Below, piece by piece: positions 49,547 through 60,635 of a stretch of DNA of 64,000 nt (the stretch's first letter is position 1; every line of letters begins with the position of its first letter). The notes under the pieces were generated by a model. The model saw nothing but the letters and a program-made list of their open reading frames with translations, was not told the DNA's origin and searched no databases. Both the position numbers and the translations under genes were made by a program. Source of the stretch: Escarpia spicata (lineage: Eukaryota; Annelida; Polychaeta; Sabellida; Siboglinidae); contig OZ023207.1 in assembly GCA_963995525.1 (NCBI GenBank), forward strand, positions 2,495,344 to 2,559,343, read 5' to 3'.

Positions 49547-50720
49547 GTAAGTGCCACTGAACTGTCTATATTAAACCACCGAATGAAGAATCTATTTGCA
49601 GTCACTGTTGAGTTGCTGTATCTTCCATATGATATATTATTTCAAATGAATCAACTTGAGTACGTAGCAAGCTTAGACCAAGTGCTGTGTTGAAAATATA
49701 CATTACTGGTCTACAACTTTTATCAGCAATTAATGACAGATGCATAAATAAACGTGATTGACATTACACAACAAAAAACTGAAATATTTGGTAGAATTTT
49801 GTTACAACATTCGCCTCAAAATTTACATTGAACATCAAATGACTTATTTATGTGTTAGAGACATGACATTAATTGTGTTGAATTTTTTATTACATTAATT
49901 GAAAACTACTACAATGAAAATCAAAGGTGAAAACGCTTAGAACGGTGCGTGACTAATGTTACAGTGACTGGCGTTACAATTTGTCCAACTGAGTATATAA
50001 CTACAATGATAAACCTATTATATGACAAAGCTGTCAGATCACATTTGGATTGTTTCTTGTGGGCCGGTACACATAAAGGAGTTAATGCAATCTAACCATT
50101 GGCACATGCACATTTGTGTGTTAATCAATGTTATTGATTGCAAATGCTATTGGTTAGTTTTGTTTCTTCCAGATGCGTAGGCCCCAAAAAGTTGCCTTGT
50201 GTTTCCTTTAATATTCATATTGTACACAATGAACAGTTCATTTGTGATCAATTTATTTGTCTTATTTAAATATTGTTTAGTCTAATAATTGAAGTAATGT
50301 TATAGGTAAGGTTGGAAGACTCCCATTACATCATCTAATGTTGCTAGCATGGAAGTCACCCCATAGAGAGAGGTAACAAGAACATTAACACCATGTGATC
50401 ACCATAACACATATGTTGATAGTTAATGATAATTCGAAATGCATATACATTTATATGTATCAGCTAGGCCACGAAAAATTACCCCTTTCCAATATTTTGT
50501 GGAAAGATAAAACTGTGTTCTAACCAATAAAACACGTGATACAGCATTTTCACAAGAGCAGTCGGTTTGCATTTTGTGTACATGTGACAGATATCATGAC
50601 CAAATGACACGTCGTATGTCAGCCAGGCCACAACATATAGTGCATATTACATTGTGATAATTACATATACCCGGTACTGACATATTACTAGTCCAGGTTC
50701 TGATTAAAGACATGTCAGAG
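49547..50720. other. Downstream intronic or intergenic AT-rich DNA
   Basis: It follows a good donor (GTAAGT). No further YWTD or EGF exon was recognised. Confidence 0.5.
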
Positions 50721-52636
50721 TTGTGTTGTGTGTGAGCAAACAATGGCGTGAGGTAGAAGTGTTGTGTGTGAGCAAACAATGGCGTGAGGTAGAAGTGTTG
50801 TGTATGAGCAAACAATGGCGTGAGGTAGAAGTGTTGTGTGTGAGCAAACAATGGCGTGAGGTAGAAGTGTTGTGTGTGAGCAAACAATGGCGTGAGGTAG
50901 AAGTGTTGTGTGTGAGCAAACAATGGCGGGAGGTAGAAGTGTTGTGTGTGAGCAAACAATGGCGTGAGGTAGAAGTGTTGTGTGTGAGCAAACAATGGCA
51001 TGAGGTAGAAGTGTTGTGTGTGAGCAAACAATGGCGTGAGGTAGAAGTGTTGTGTGTGAGCAAACAATGGCGTGAGGTAGAAGTGTTGTGTGTGAGCAAA
51101 CAATGGCGTGAGGTAGAAGTGTTGTGTGTGAGCAAACAATGGCGTGAGGTAGAAGTGTTGTGTGTGAGCAAACAATGGCTTGAGGTAGAAGTGTTGTGTG
51201 TAAGCAAACAATGGCGTGAGGTAGAAGTGTTGTGTGTGAGCAAACAATGGCGTGAGGTAGAAGTGTTGTGTGTGAGCAAACAATGGCATCAGGTAGAAGT
51301 GTTGTGTGTGAGCAAACAATGGCGTGAGGTAGAAGTGTTGTGTGTGAGCAAACAATGGCATCAGGTAGAAGTGTTGTGTGTGAGCAAACAAGGGCGTGAG
51401 GTAGAAGTGTTGTGTGTGAGCAAACAATGGCGTGAGGTAGAAGTGTTGTGTGTGAGCAAACAATGGTGTGAGGTAGAAGTGTTGTGTGTGAGCAAACAAT
51501 GGCATGAGGTAGAAGTGTTGTGTGTGAGCAAACAATGGCGTGAGGTAGAAGTGTTGTGTGTGAGCAAACAATGGCGTGAGGTAGAAGTGTTGTGTGTGAG
51601 CAAACAATGGCATGAGGTAGAAGTGTTGTGTGTGAGCAAACAATGGCGTGAGGTAGAAGTGTTGTGTGTGAGCAAACAATGACGTGATGTAGAAGTGTTG
51701 TGTGTAAGCAAACAATGGCATGAGGTAGAAGTGTTGTGTGTGAGCAAACAATGGCATGAGGTAGAAGTGTTGTGTGTGAGCAAACAATGGCGTCAGGTAG
51801 AAGTGTTGTGTGTGAGCAAACAATGGCGTCAGGTAGAAGTGTTGTGTGTGAACAAACAATGGCGTGAGGTAGAAGTGTTGTGTGTGAGCAAACAATGGCG
51901 TGAGGTAGAAGTGTTGTGTGTGAGCAAACAATGGCGTGAGGTAGAAGTGTTGTGTGTGAGCAAACAATGGCGTGAGGTAGAAGTGTTGTGTGTGAGCAAA
52001 CAATGGCGTGAGGTAGAAGTGTTGTGTGTGAGCAGACAATGGCGTGAGGTAGAAGTGTTGTGTGTGAGCAAACAATGGCTTGAGGTAGAAGTGTTGTGTG
52101 TGAGCAAACAATGGCATGAGGTAGAAGTGTTGTGTGTGAGCAAACAATGGCGTGAGGTAGAAGTGTTGTGTGTGAGCAAACAATGGCGTGAGGTAGAAGT
52201 GTTGTGTGTAAGCAAACAATGGCGTGAGGTAGAAGTGTTGTGTGTGAGCAAACAATGGCGTCAGGTAGAAGTGTTGTGTGTGAGCAAACAATGGCGTGAG
52301 GTAGAAGTGTTGTGTGTGAGCAAACAATGGCGTCAGGTAGAAGTGTTGTGTGTGAGCAAACAATGGCGGGAGGTAGAAGTGTTGTGTGTGAGCAAACAAT
52401 GACGTGATGTAGAAGTGTTGTGTGTAAGCAAACAATGGCATGAGGTAGAAGTGTTGTGTGTGAGCAAACAATGGCGTCAGGTAGAAGTGTTGTGTGTGAG
52501 CAAACAATGGCGTGAGGTAGAAGTGTTGTGTGTGAGCAAACAATGGCTTGAGGTAGAAGTGTTGTGTGTGAGCAAACAATGGCGTGAGGTAGAAGTGTTG
52601 TGTGTGAGCAAACAATGGCGTCAGGTAGAAGTGTTT
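50721..52636. repeat. 36-bp tandem array, left block, about 53 copies
   Basis: The unit is GTGTTGTGTGTGAGCAAACA plus 16 bp, ending GGTAGAA. Common variants are GCGTGAGG, GCATGAGG, GCGTCAGG and GCTTGAGG. It is one half of an array split by the CR1 at 52637-56575. All phases stay open (12-codon unit), giving spurious frames of up to 685 codons. Confidence 0.98.
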
Positions 52637-52740
52637 AACAAGATTTAACAAGATTTAACAAGATTGCCACCCAGAGAATTAACTCTAGGTAGCAGGTGGA
52701 CAAGGAAGCCCTTGGCTTTTCGAGAGTCCGACCTTTTTAT
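52637..52740 (-). other. CR1 3' UTR and short-repeat tail
   Basis: Just after the ORF2 stop on the minus strand lies a segment of about 75 nt shared by the copies at 48040-48125 and 58129-58233. It is followed by three 10-bp tail repeats. Strong sharing suggests this is the RT recognition end. Confidence 0.85.
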
Positions 52741-55638
52741 CTATGTGTATCCCGCCCGTCTGAGGTATGTGTCGATTTTATTTTTAAACATATTCACGCT
52801 ACTAGCACCCACACAATCAGCAGGTAATCTGTTCCATTCATTTACAGTCCTTTGTGAAAATGAAAACTTTCTTATATCCAATCTACTCTGCTCCTTTGCT
52901 AATGCAAGATCATGTCCTCTAGTCCTTCTATCTTTCTTAACTGAGAAAAACATATTTCTATCAATATTTTCATAACCCTTCAATATTTTAAACACTTCTA
53001 TCTGATCTCCTCTCAATCTCCTGGTCTCTAGTGTTGTTAAACCGCATTTTTTTAGGCGTATTTCATAACTAAGATCCCTCAGATTTTGTATCATTTTAGT
53101 TGCTCTCCTCTGCACTCTTTCTAGCATATCTATGTCCTTCCTGCGATATGGCCTCCACGCTTGAATACAATATTCTAAATGAGGCCTAACTATTGTTTTG
53201 TACAGCGGTATTATTAGCTCTTTTTCCTTATACGTTATGTTTCGCCTAATTAATCCAAGGATTTGATTTCCCTTTGAAGCTGCAATTCCGCACTGCTCTG
53301 AAATCTTCATATCAGCACTAACGGTTAACCCTAAGTCCTTTTCTTTTACAGTAGTACTTAGTACAGTACCCCCCATTGTATATTCTACCTCTTCGTTCCC
53401 ATGTCCTATGTGGAGGCATTTACATTTCCCAAAATTGAACATCATTTGCCATTTTTCAGACCATTTCATCAACCTGTCAAGATCATCTTGTAAATGCTGT
53501 CTATCTCCATCACTTTTAATCCTTCTAAACACTTTTGTATCATCCGCAAATTTCAACACCTTGCTTGTTATTTCATCATCCAAATCGTTGATGTATATTA
53601 AGAATAATATAGGACCTAATACTGATCCCTGTGGTACCCCACTCAATACCGATTTCCAGTTTGAAGCCTCCCCATCAACTACTACACGTTGTCTTCTGTC
53701 AATCAGCCATTGTTCTATCCAGTTTATTATACCATTTCCTATGCCATGGGCCTTTAGTTTAAGCAGTAATCTTTGATGTGGTACTTTGTCAAAAGCTTTT
53801 TGAAAATCTAAGTAGACGATATCTACTGGTGTTCCCTCATCTACCCACTTAGTGATGTCTTCCAAAAAACATAACATATTTGTTAAGCATGACCTCGCTT
53901 TAAAAAAACCATGTTGAGATGGGTTTATCAAGTTTTGTTTAGCAAGAAAATCCACCATGTGATCTTTAATTAGTCTTTCTAATAATTTACAAATCACTGA
54001 TGTTAAACTCACTGGTCTATAGTTCTCTGACTTGTTTCTCGAACCTTTTTTGAATAACGGTATAATGTTTGCTTCTTTCCATTCTAAAGGAACCACTCCC
54101 TCTTCTAATGACAAGTTGAAAACTGTTGCAAGTGGTATGCTAATTTGTTCTACAATTTCCAATAGTAGTTTGGGTGGAATACCATCCACTCCAGGTGATT
54201 TATTTTCCTTCATAGCCCTTATTTTCTTAGCTACCATTTCCGGGGTTACAATTAATTGTCCTAAATAGTCTGAATCTGCCCCCTTGAACTTAGCCTTTGG
54301 TATTGGCAGTGAACTAATATCTTCCCTGGTAAACACTGAACTAAAGTACTCATTCAGGTCTTCTGCCATTATGAATCCCTCTGATATCATATTTCCAGCA
54401 CTATCTTCTAGAGGACCGACCTTATCTTGAACTTTCTGTTTGCTTCGAACATACGCATAAAAACTCTTGCTGTCATGTTTTATATTACTAGCTAATTGTT
54501 GTTCATAGCTTCTCTTTGAATTTCTAATTTCAGCTGTAGCTTGGTTAAGTGCTTCTTTATAATTGTTGTAGTCTTCATCATTTCCAGTACATCTATATGA
54601 CTTCCACATCATTTGTTTATACTTAATTTTTCTAATGGCTTCTTTCGATAAGTGTTTCTTTTTGGACCGTTTTCCTTGGTTTTTGAAGGGTACAAATTTA
54701 TCGATTATGCACTTAATTTCACTCTTTAATATATTCCAGCATTCTGTTGCCGTCTTATTTTTCAGTGTCTTATTCCAGTCTATCTTTGCTAAATATTTCC
54801 TCATGTCCTTATACCTTCCTTTGTGGAAATTTCTCCTATACTGCTTTTTGCTATTCCTTTCTGATTTTACTTTGATGGTAAAATGTATCTGGTTGTGATC
54901 GCTACTCCCCAGTGGCTCACATATCTTGACATTGTCAACTAATTCATTCTGTGAGGACAAAACTATGTCTAACACATTCTCACCCCTGGTTGGTTCTAGC
55001 ACATGTTGAGAAAGGAATGTATCTTGAACTAAAACTAAAAACTTGTGGTCCTCTCTCCCCATACTCTGTAGAGATTTCCATTGTATATGCCCATGGTTAA
55101 AATCCCCCATAATAATACAGTCCCGTTTGCTTACTTCCCTTATAGCGTTTTGTATTTTTTCATTCTCTTCTATGCTTATGTTTGGACTTCGATAAACCAA
55201 CCCAACCGTCAACGTTGAGTTTCCTGTAACTATGTTACACCAAACAGCTTCTTCGCAATCTGCTTCTCTTTCTAATTTTATTTCATAAGCCTGAATAGAT
55301 TCTTTAATATATAAAATAACTCCACCTCCCTTTCTTCCTATTCTATCTTTTCTAAACATTACATATCCTGTCAGTCCCAATTCAGCATCTGATATATCGG
55401 TGGTGGTCCAGGATTCGGCTATACCTATTATATGAGGGTCAATATCTTCTACCATAATGTTTAGTTCATTTCTTTTGTTTACTATACTCCTTGCATTTAA
55501 ACAAACACATTTATATCCAGCTTCAGAAGAGTTTTCCAGACTGTTATTTGTTGATTTATTTGTGCTGTCTTTATCTATGCCTCCATTTTCAGGCTTTTCT
55601 GTGAGTCCCCCCTGCGAATCTAGTTTAAATAGATGCAA
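52741..55638 (-). CDS. CR1 ORF2: APE endonuclease, reverse transcriptase (965 codons, intact)
   Basis: The APE endonuclease spans residues about 44-255: LNARS (N48), GIAESW (E75), GLVYRSP, GDFNHG (D179) and SSDHNQ (D247/H248). An RT linker runs at about 260-450. The RT spans about 455-760: KENKSPGVDGIP, NYRPVSLTS, GFFKARSCLTN, YLDFQKAFDKVPH (D611), SGVPQGSVLGPILFLIYIND and KFADDTKVF (D699, D700). A C-terminal tail with ERVQRRATKM and VNEWNRLPADCV follows. No stop or frameshift, and every catalytic residue is present. The frame opens just after a TGA and has no ATG until residue 62, inside the endonuclease, so it is probably expressed from ORF1 by -1 frameshifting at 55623-55629. Confidence 0.95.
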   Translation of the reverse strand: MHLFKLDSQGGLTEKPENGGIDKDSTNKSTNNSLENSSEAGYKCVCLNARSIVNKRNELNIMVEDIDPHIIGIAESWTTTDISDAELGLTGYVMFRKDRIGRKGGGVILYIKESIQAYEIKLEREADCEEAVWCNIVTGNSTLTVGLVYRSPNISIEENEKIQNAIREVSKRDCIIMGDFNHGHIQWKSLQSMGREDHKFLVLVQDTFLSQHVLEPTRGENVLDIVLSSQNELVDNVKICEPLGSSDHNQIHFTIKVKSERNSKKQYRRNFHKGRYKDMRKYLAKIDWNKTLKNKTATECWNILKSEIKCIIDKFVPFKNQGKRSKKKHLSKEAIRKIKYKQMMWKSYRCTGNDEDYNNYKEALNQATAEIRNSKRSYEQQLASNIKHDSKSFYAYVRSKQKVQDKVGPLEDSAGNMISEGFIMAEDLNEYFSSVFTREDISSLPIPKAKFKGADSDYLGQLIVTPEMVAKKIRAMKENKSPGVDGIPPKLLLEIVEQISIPLATVFNLSLEEGVVPLEWKEANIIPLFKKGSRNKSENYRPVSLTSVICKLLERLIKDHMVDFLAKQNLINPSQHGFFKARSCLTNMLCFLEDITKWVDEGTPVDIVYLDFQKAFDKVPHQRLLLKLKAHGIGNGIINWIEQWLIDRRQRVVVDGEASNWKSVLSGVPQGSVLGPILFLIYINDLDDEITSKVLKFADDTKVFRRIKSDGDRQHLQDDLDRLMKWSEKWQMMFNFGKCKCLHIGHGNEEVEYTMGGTVLSTTVKEKDLGLTVSADMKISEQCGIAASKGNQILGLIRRNITYKEKELIIPLYKTIVRPHLEYCIQAWRPYRRKDIDMLERVQRRATKMIQNLRDLSYEIRLKKCGLTTLETRRLRGDQIEVFKILKGYENIDRNMFFSVKKDRRTRGHDLALAKEQSRLDIRKFSFSQRTVNEWNRLPADCVGASSVNMFKNKIDTYLRRAGYT

Positions 55639-56570
55639 CCTGTCCCACTGTCAACAGATTGCAGCAGATTCTCTGAGAAAACTGCTGCCCCCTTTCCACT
55701 AAGATGGAGGCCATCTCTCATGTACATATCTTCCCTCCCAACAAAGTATCCCCATAAATCTGTGAATCCCACCCCCTCTTCTTCACACATCTGCTCAGCT
55801 AGTGCATTGATCGCCATCCTCTTGCAGTTTCTATACGTTGCCCCCCTTCCTCCCATTACTGGCAAAATTCCTGACAAAATAACCTGTTCGACTCTCGTCT
55901 TCTTTAGCTTCCTCACTAACTGTCTATACTTCTGTACTATCGCAGTTGTTCCCTCCCTGTCTGCATTATTTGTTCCTACATGTACCAGTATAGACCCCCC
56001 CTTGCCATGTCCCAATACCTTCTCTACCCTGTCAGTTACATGTTCAATCCTAGCCCCCGGTAAACAAACAACGATGTCCTCCCCCTCGCTCAGTGTCTTG
56101 TCCGTCTTTCTCATAATGGAGTCACCCATAAACACCCTCTCTTTCCTCATTGCCCCCTCAATCACTGCCTTAGAATAGCTCCTTCTTCGGTTTGCATCTG
56201 TCTGTTTGTTGTCTTTCCCCCCTGCCGTCTTCTCTCCTGTCACATTCTCTTCCGATCCATTCTTTCCTGTCGCTTTTTCTCTTGTCACCTTTCCTCCTGT
56301 CAGCGTCCCTTTTATCGACTTCTCTTCTATCACATTTGCTCTCACTTCCCTTCGTCCCTTCTTCTTTCGTCCCGTCTCATTTTCCTCTCTCCTCTCCCGT
56401 TCCATCTTCCCTCCCTCCTTCTCTACAGTCACTTTCTTCCCTGTCACCTTCACGCTTGTCACGTTTTCTGTTGTCGATTTTCCAATTTCTTCCCCTCCAA
56501 TCACCTTCTCTCCTCTCAATCTCCTTTCCTCAGTTTTCTTGCCACTGCTATTCTCCTTCAGTGAGAATAG
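55620..56570 (-). CDS. CR1 ORF1, N-terminally truncated: basic linker and SGNH/GDSL esterase domain
   Basis: Entering from the array joint, it has SSGKKTEERRLRG and a Lys/Glu/Val/Thr-rich linker of about 120 residues. The SGNH domain (about 170 residues) has MGDSIMRK (nucleophile Ser block), LVHVGTNNADREG (the block usually GxND, here GTNN) and RDGLHLSGKG (Asp-x-x-His block). CR1 ORF1 proteins with esterase domains are an established family. The zinc finger present at 29664 is missing through 5' truncation. The apparent extension to 57062 is array translation and not part of the protein. Confidence 0.88.
   Translation of the reverse strand, partial: LFSLKENSSGKKTEERRLRGEKVIGGEEIGKSTTENVTSVKVTGKKVTVEKEGGKMERERREENETGRKKKGRREVRANVIEEKSIKGTLTGGKVTREKATGKNGSEENVTGEKTAGGKDNKQTDANRRRSYSKAVIEGAMRKERVFMGDSIMRKTDKTLSEGEDIVVCLPGARIEHVTDRVEKVLGHGKGGSILVHVGTNNADREGTTAIVQKYRQLVRKLKKTRVEQVILSGILPVMGGRGATYRNCKRMAINALAEQMCEEEGVGFTDLWGYFVGREDMYMRDGLHLSGKGAAVFSENLLQSVDSGTGCIYLN
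55623..55629 (-). promoter_or_regulatory. Predicted -1 ribosomal frameshift heptamer T TTA AAC
   Basis: ORF1 ends ...TAT TTA AAC TAG. T-TTA-AAC fits X-XXY-YYZ in the ORF1 frame, next to the stop at 55620-55622. Slipping back one base enters ORF2 exactly (TTT AAA CTA GAT). A G-rich run (GCAGGGGGGACT) starts 7 nt later and could contribute to a stimulatory structure, which I have not folded. Confidence 0.6.
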
Positions 56571-56575
56571 CAGTT

Positions 56576-57804
56576 GTTTGTTGTGTGTGAACAAACAATG
56601 GCGTGAGGTAGAAGTGTTGTGTGTGAGCAAACAATGGCGTGAGGTAGAAGTGTTGTGTGTGAGCAAACAATGGCGTGAGGTAGAAGTGTTGTGTGTGAGC
56701 AAACAATGGCATGAGGTAGAAGTGTTGTGTGTGAGCAAACAATGGCATGAGGTAGAAGTGTTGTGTGTGAGCAAACAATGACGTGAGGTATAAGTGTTGT
56801 GTGTGAGCAAACAATGGCGTGAGGTAGAAGTGTTGTGTGTGAGCAAACAATGGCATGAGGTAGAAGTGTTGTGTGTGAGCAAACAATGGCGTGAGGTAGA
56901 AGTGTTGTGTGTGAGCAAACAATGGCATGAGGTAGAAGTGTTGTGTGTGAGCAAACAATGGCGTGAGGTAGAAGTGTTGTGTGTGAGCAAACAATGGCGT
57001 GAGGTAGAAGTGTTGTGTGTCAGCAAACAATGGTGTGAGGTATAAGTGTTGTGTGTAAGCAAACAATGGCGTCAGGTAGAAGTGTTGTGTGTGAGCAAAC
57101 AATGGCATGAGGTAGAAGTGTTGTGTGTGAGCAAACAATGGCGTGAGGTAGAAGTGTTGTGTGTGAGCAAACAATGGCATGAGGTAGAAGTGTTGTGTGT
57201 GAGCAAACAATGGCGTCAGGTAGAAGTGTTGTGTGTGAACAAACAATGGCGGGAGGTAGAAGTGTTGTGTGTGAACAAACAATGGCGGGAGGTAGAAGTG
57301 TTGTGTGTGAGCAAACAATGGCGTGAGGTAGAAGTGTTGTGTGTGAGCAAACAATGGCGTGAGGTAGAAGTGTTGTGTGTGAGCAAACAATGGTGTGAGG
57401 TAGAAGTGCTGTGTGTGAGCAAACAATGGCGTGAGGTAGAAGTGTTGTGTGTGAGCAAACAATGGCGTCAGGTAGAAGTGTTGTGTGTGAGCAAACAATG
57501 GCGTGAGGTAGAAGTGTTGTGTGTGAGCAAACAATGGTGTGAGGTAGAAGTGCTGTGTGTGAGCAAACAATGGCGTGAGGTAGAAGTGTTGTGTGTGAGC
57601 AAACAATGGCGTGAGGTAGAAGTGCTGTGTGTGAGCAAACAATGGCTTGAGGTAGAAGTGTTGTGTGTCAGCAAACAATGGCATGAGGTAGAAGTGTTGT
57701 GTGTCAGCAAACAATGGCGTGAGGTAGAAGTGTTGTGTGTGAGCAAACAATGGCGTGAGGTAGAAGTGCTGTGTGTGAGCAAACAATGGCTTGAGGTAGA
57801 AGTA
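56576..57804. repeat. 36-bp tandem array, right block, about 34 copies
   Basis: Same unit and variants as 50721-52636, plus TGCTGTGTG and TCAGCAAAC variants near the right edge. With the left block it formed one array of about 87 copies before the CR1 insertion. Confidence 0.98.
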
Positions 57805-57869
57805 GGTGTCATTTGCCTCAACTGAAAATGTTGCATCACGTTATTAATTAGTTTTGCACATTCTGCTGA

Positions 57870-58371
57870 ATATTTCACTCGCCACCCTCCGTATAACAAC
57901 CTCACTGATGAATATCTACAAGTCTTGTACATTGAGATCATCCATTACTATACTGGCATGCCTTGAGATATTTCACTCGCCACCCTCTGTATAACAACCT
58001 CATTGGTGAATATCTACAAGTCTTGTACATTGAGATCAACCAATACTATACTGGCATGCCTTGAGATATTTCACTCCCCACCCTCCATATAACAACGTCA
58101 TTGATGAATATCTACAAGTCTTGTACATTTAACAAGATTTAACAAGATTTAACAAGATTGCCACCCAGAGAATTAACTCTAGGTAGCAGGTGGACAAGGA
58201 AGCCCTTGGCTTTTCGAGAGTCCGACCTTTTTATTGAGATCGACCATTACTATACTGGCATGCCTTGAGATATTTCACTCGCCACCCTCCGTATAACAAC
58301 CTCACTGATGAATATCTACAAGTCTTGTACATTGAGATCAACCATTACTATACTGGCATGCCTTGAGATAG
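57870..58371. repeat. 98-bp tandem array, four copies plus a partial one
   Basis: Copies begin ATATTTCACTCGCCACCCTC at 57870, 57968 and 58066. The fourth begins at 58270, displaced by a CR1 tail insertion in the third. Confidence 0.93.
58129..58233 (-). mobile_element. 104-bp CR1 3'-end insertion
   Basis: It consists only of the tail repeats and last ~75 nt of the CR1, identical by eye to 52637-52740. It is inserted into a 98-bp repeat copy, with the spacing between units growing from 98 to 204. A 3-bp ATT may be the target duplication. Confidence 0.92.
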
Positions 58372-58484
58372 ATCTTTATGAGAATAGGAAACAAGACCAT
58401 ACAAACATGGCGAAAGGTGTGAAATGAAGACAGCACAGGTAGACTACACGGTTGTTTTAACTGTGTACTAACTATTGTTTTAAT

Positions 58485-59414
58485 GATTCCTGTGGTAGTC
58501 TGGATGAACTTACCGATGTTGTGACCAGTTACATTTATTTCTGTGTTGACACTGTTTTACGTGAGATTCCTGTCGTAGTCTGGATGAACTTACCAATGTT
58601 GTGACCAGTTACATTTATTTCTGTGTTGACACTGTTTTACATGAGATTCCTGTCGTAGTCTGGATGAACTTACCGATGTTGTGACCAGTTACATTTATTT
58701 CTGTGTTAACACTGTTTTACGTGATATTCCTGTCGTAGTCTGGATGAACTTACCGATGTTGTGACCAGTTACATTTATTTCTGTGTTAACACTGTTTTAC
58801 ATGAGATTCCTGTCGTAGTCTGGATGAACTTACCGATGTTGTGACCAGTTACATTTATTTCTGTGTTGACACTGTTTTACGTGATATTCCTGTCGTAGTC
58901 TGGATGAACTTACCGATGTTGTGACCAGTTACATTTATTTCTGTGTTAACACTGTTTTACATGAGATTCCTGTCGTAGTCTGGATGAACTTACCGATGTT
59001 GTGACCAGTTACATTTATTTCTGTGTTAACACTGTTTTACGTGATATTCCTGTCGTAGTCTGGATGAACTTACCGATGTTGTGACCAGTTACATTTATTT
59101 CTGTGTTGACACTGTTTTACGTGATATTCCTGTCGTAGTCTGGATGAACTTACCGATGTTGTGACCAGTTACATTTATTTCTGTGTTAACACTGTTTTAC
59201 GTGATATTCCTGTCGTAGTCTGGATGAACTTACCGATGTTGTGACCAGTTACATTTATTTCTGTGTTGACACTGTTTTACGTGATATTCCTGTCGTAGTC
59301 TGGATGAACTTACCGATGTTGTGACCAGTTACATTTATTTCTGTGTTGACACTGTTTTACGTGATATTCCTGTCGTAGTCTGGATGAACTTACCGATGTT
59401 GTGACCAGTTACAT
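58485..59414. repeat. 80-bp tandem array, about 11.6 copies
   Basis: The unit starts GATTCCTGTCGTAGTCTGGA. GTGATATT/ATGAGATT and GTTGAC/GTTAAC variants alternate irregularly. Confidence 0.96.
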
Positions 59415-59640
59415 TCCTGACTGCAACCCCCTCTGTTGTATTCCCCAAGGGATAGCTGTATCCAGCTTAGTGCAGAGGCAACATCAGTGGAGACATTGTC
59501 CAGATGTGTCTGGTCAATGTTTACGTCTCAGTGCTGTGAGTAAAATGTATTTAATTCATGCTGGATTAAACACTTATTTTATTCACTGCTCCTCGCCTCA
59601 TCTATAGTGTAGTTATAGGATGTGATGTGTATTGGAATCT
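59415..59640. other. Unassigned unique sequence
   Basis: A 68-codon Cys-containing frame (59401-59607) leaves the array. It has no recognised domain. Confidence 0.35.
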
Positions 59641-60427
59641 GCTACGCGTTGCTAGGTTTATGAAGAGAAAGAGAGTCACGGAACAAGGATGGAAAATGGC
59701 AATGCCCTTTAATTACATGTAGTCAATAGTAATGTAAATGGTAAAGACAGACAATGGGCATTGCCGTCGACCTAGATAGCAAAAGGCAATACCTCTTACA
59801 AACGTAGATGAGTTGTACATATCTGTCGATGGGAATGCCAATAATTAACTATCTAAGCGGAATAAATGTGGGGCCCAGAAACCACCCAAACAACCCCACA
59901 CAAAGCGCAGCAGAACCCAAAAACAAAAGTGTGTTTCTGGGCCTGGCTCAGCCAATTATGCATAAAGCAGACTTTGCCTCCTGTGAGCAGTTCGGGCCAT
60001 TCTCGCATTAAAACCTCAAACGTCACTTTTGGAGCAAGTGAGGACAAAAGATGAGAATGTTGCACGAATGCAGCAACCCCGACTCAGACTCACAGGGATA
60101 GCCATTGAAAATATGGGTGCATCGCAAAGATAACTTGTTTGCTATGTTTGCCCTGCTACACAGTGAAAGTACCTTAGGGATAGGATGAACAAACAAATAT
60201 ATGCCCTAACTTCCGGCCCAAAGCTGAAAAGCAAGAAACGTAGATAAGTTCTCCTCACCTCCCTAGTACCACCTTCAAGTGCTAAATGTGCCTAGAATGC
60301 ACACATATATCTACTAAAATATGAACACATACATATCAAATGTATGTCAGGGAGCCGCGGCTAAGGGGTGACCGGCTACGTGCATCTACTCCCGGCCAAA
60401 AGCTGAAGTGCTGAGCGCGCACCAGGG

Positions 60428-60635
60428 CCCCCCAACCTCGGCCCTCCGTGACCAACAAATGGTGTATACATATTGTGAATACGTATGTCTATGACTATTA
60501 CCTATCAACTAATATATAAGCATGTGTCTCCATCATAACCTTGGCCCTCCGTGACCAACAAATGGTGTATACATATTGTGAATACGTATGTCTACGACTA
60601 TTACCTATCAACTAATATATAAGCATGAACATACA
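60428..60635. repeat. 104-bp direct duplication in the terminal region
   Basis: GGCCCTCCGTGACCAACAAA and the next ~75 bp occur from about 60438 and again from about 60542, with few differences. This may belong to the split direct repeats of Ngaro-like elements. Confidence 0.85.

Larger units (their letters stand above)
52637..56575 (-). mobile_element. Young CR1 retrotransposon inserted in the 36-bp array
   Basis: Its 3' end is the tail of ATCTTGTTAA repeats (three copies, 52637-52668) directly against the array. The 5' end is truncated within ORF1 at about 56575, directly against the other half of the array. At the joints, array sequence ...GAAGTGTT and TGTTGTGTG overlap by 3-4 bp, fitting a very short target duplication. 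ORF2 is intact. Terminal short-repeat tails and 5' truncation are CR1 hallmarks. Confidence 0.93.

Noticed and set aside
50594..52651. 685-codon minus-strand open frame of 12-residue repeats
   Set aside because: It is the translation of a 36-bp noncoding array. Equivalent frames are open on the other strand and in other phases, and no non-repeat coding flank exists.
55620..57062. 480-codon ORF1 start inside the array
   Set aside because: The first ~160 codons are translated minisatellite. The element's own sequence begins only at about 56575.
59401..59607. EGF-like or LDLR-A exon
   Set aside because: Cysteine spacing does not fit either module, and part of the frame lies in the 80-bp array.
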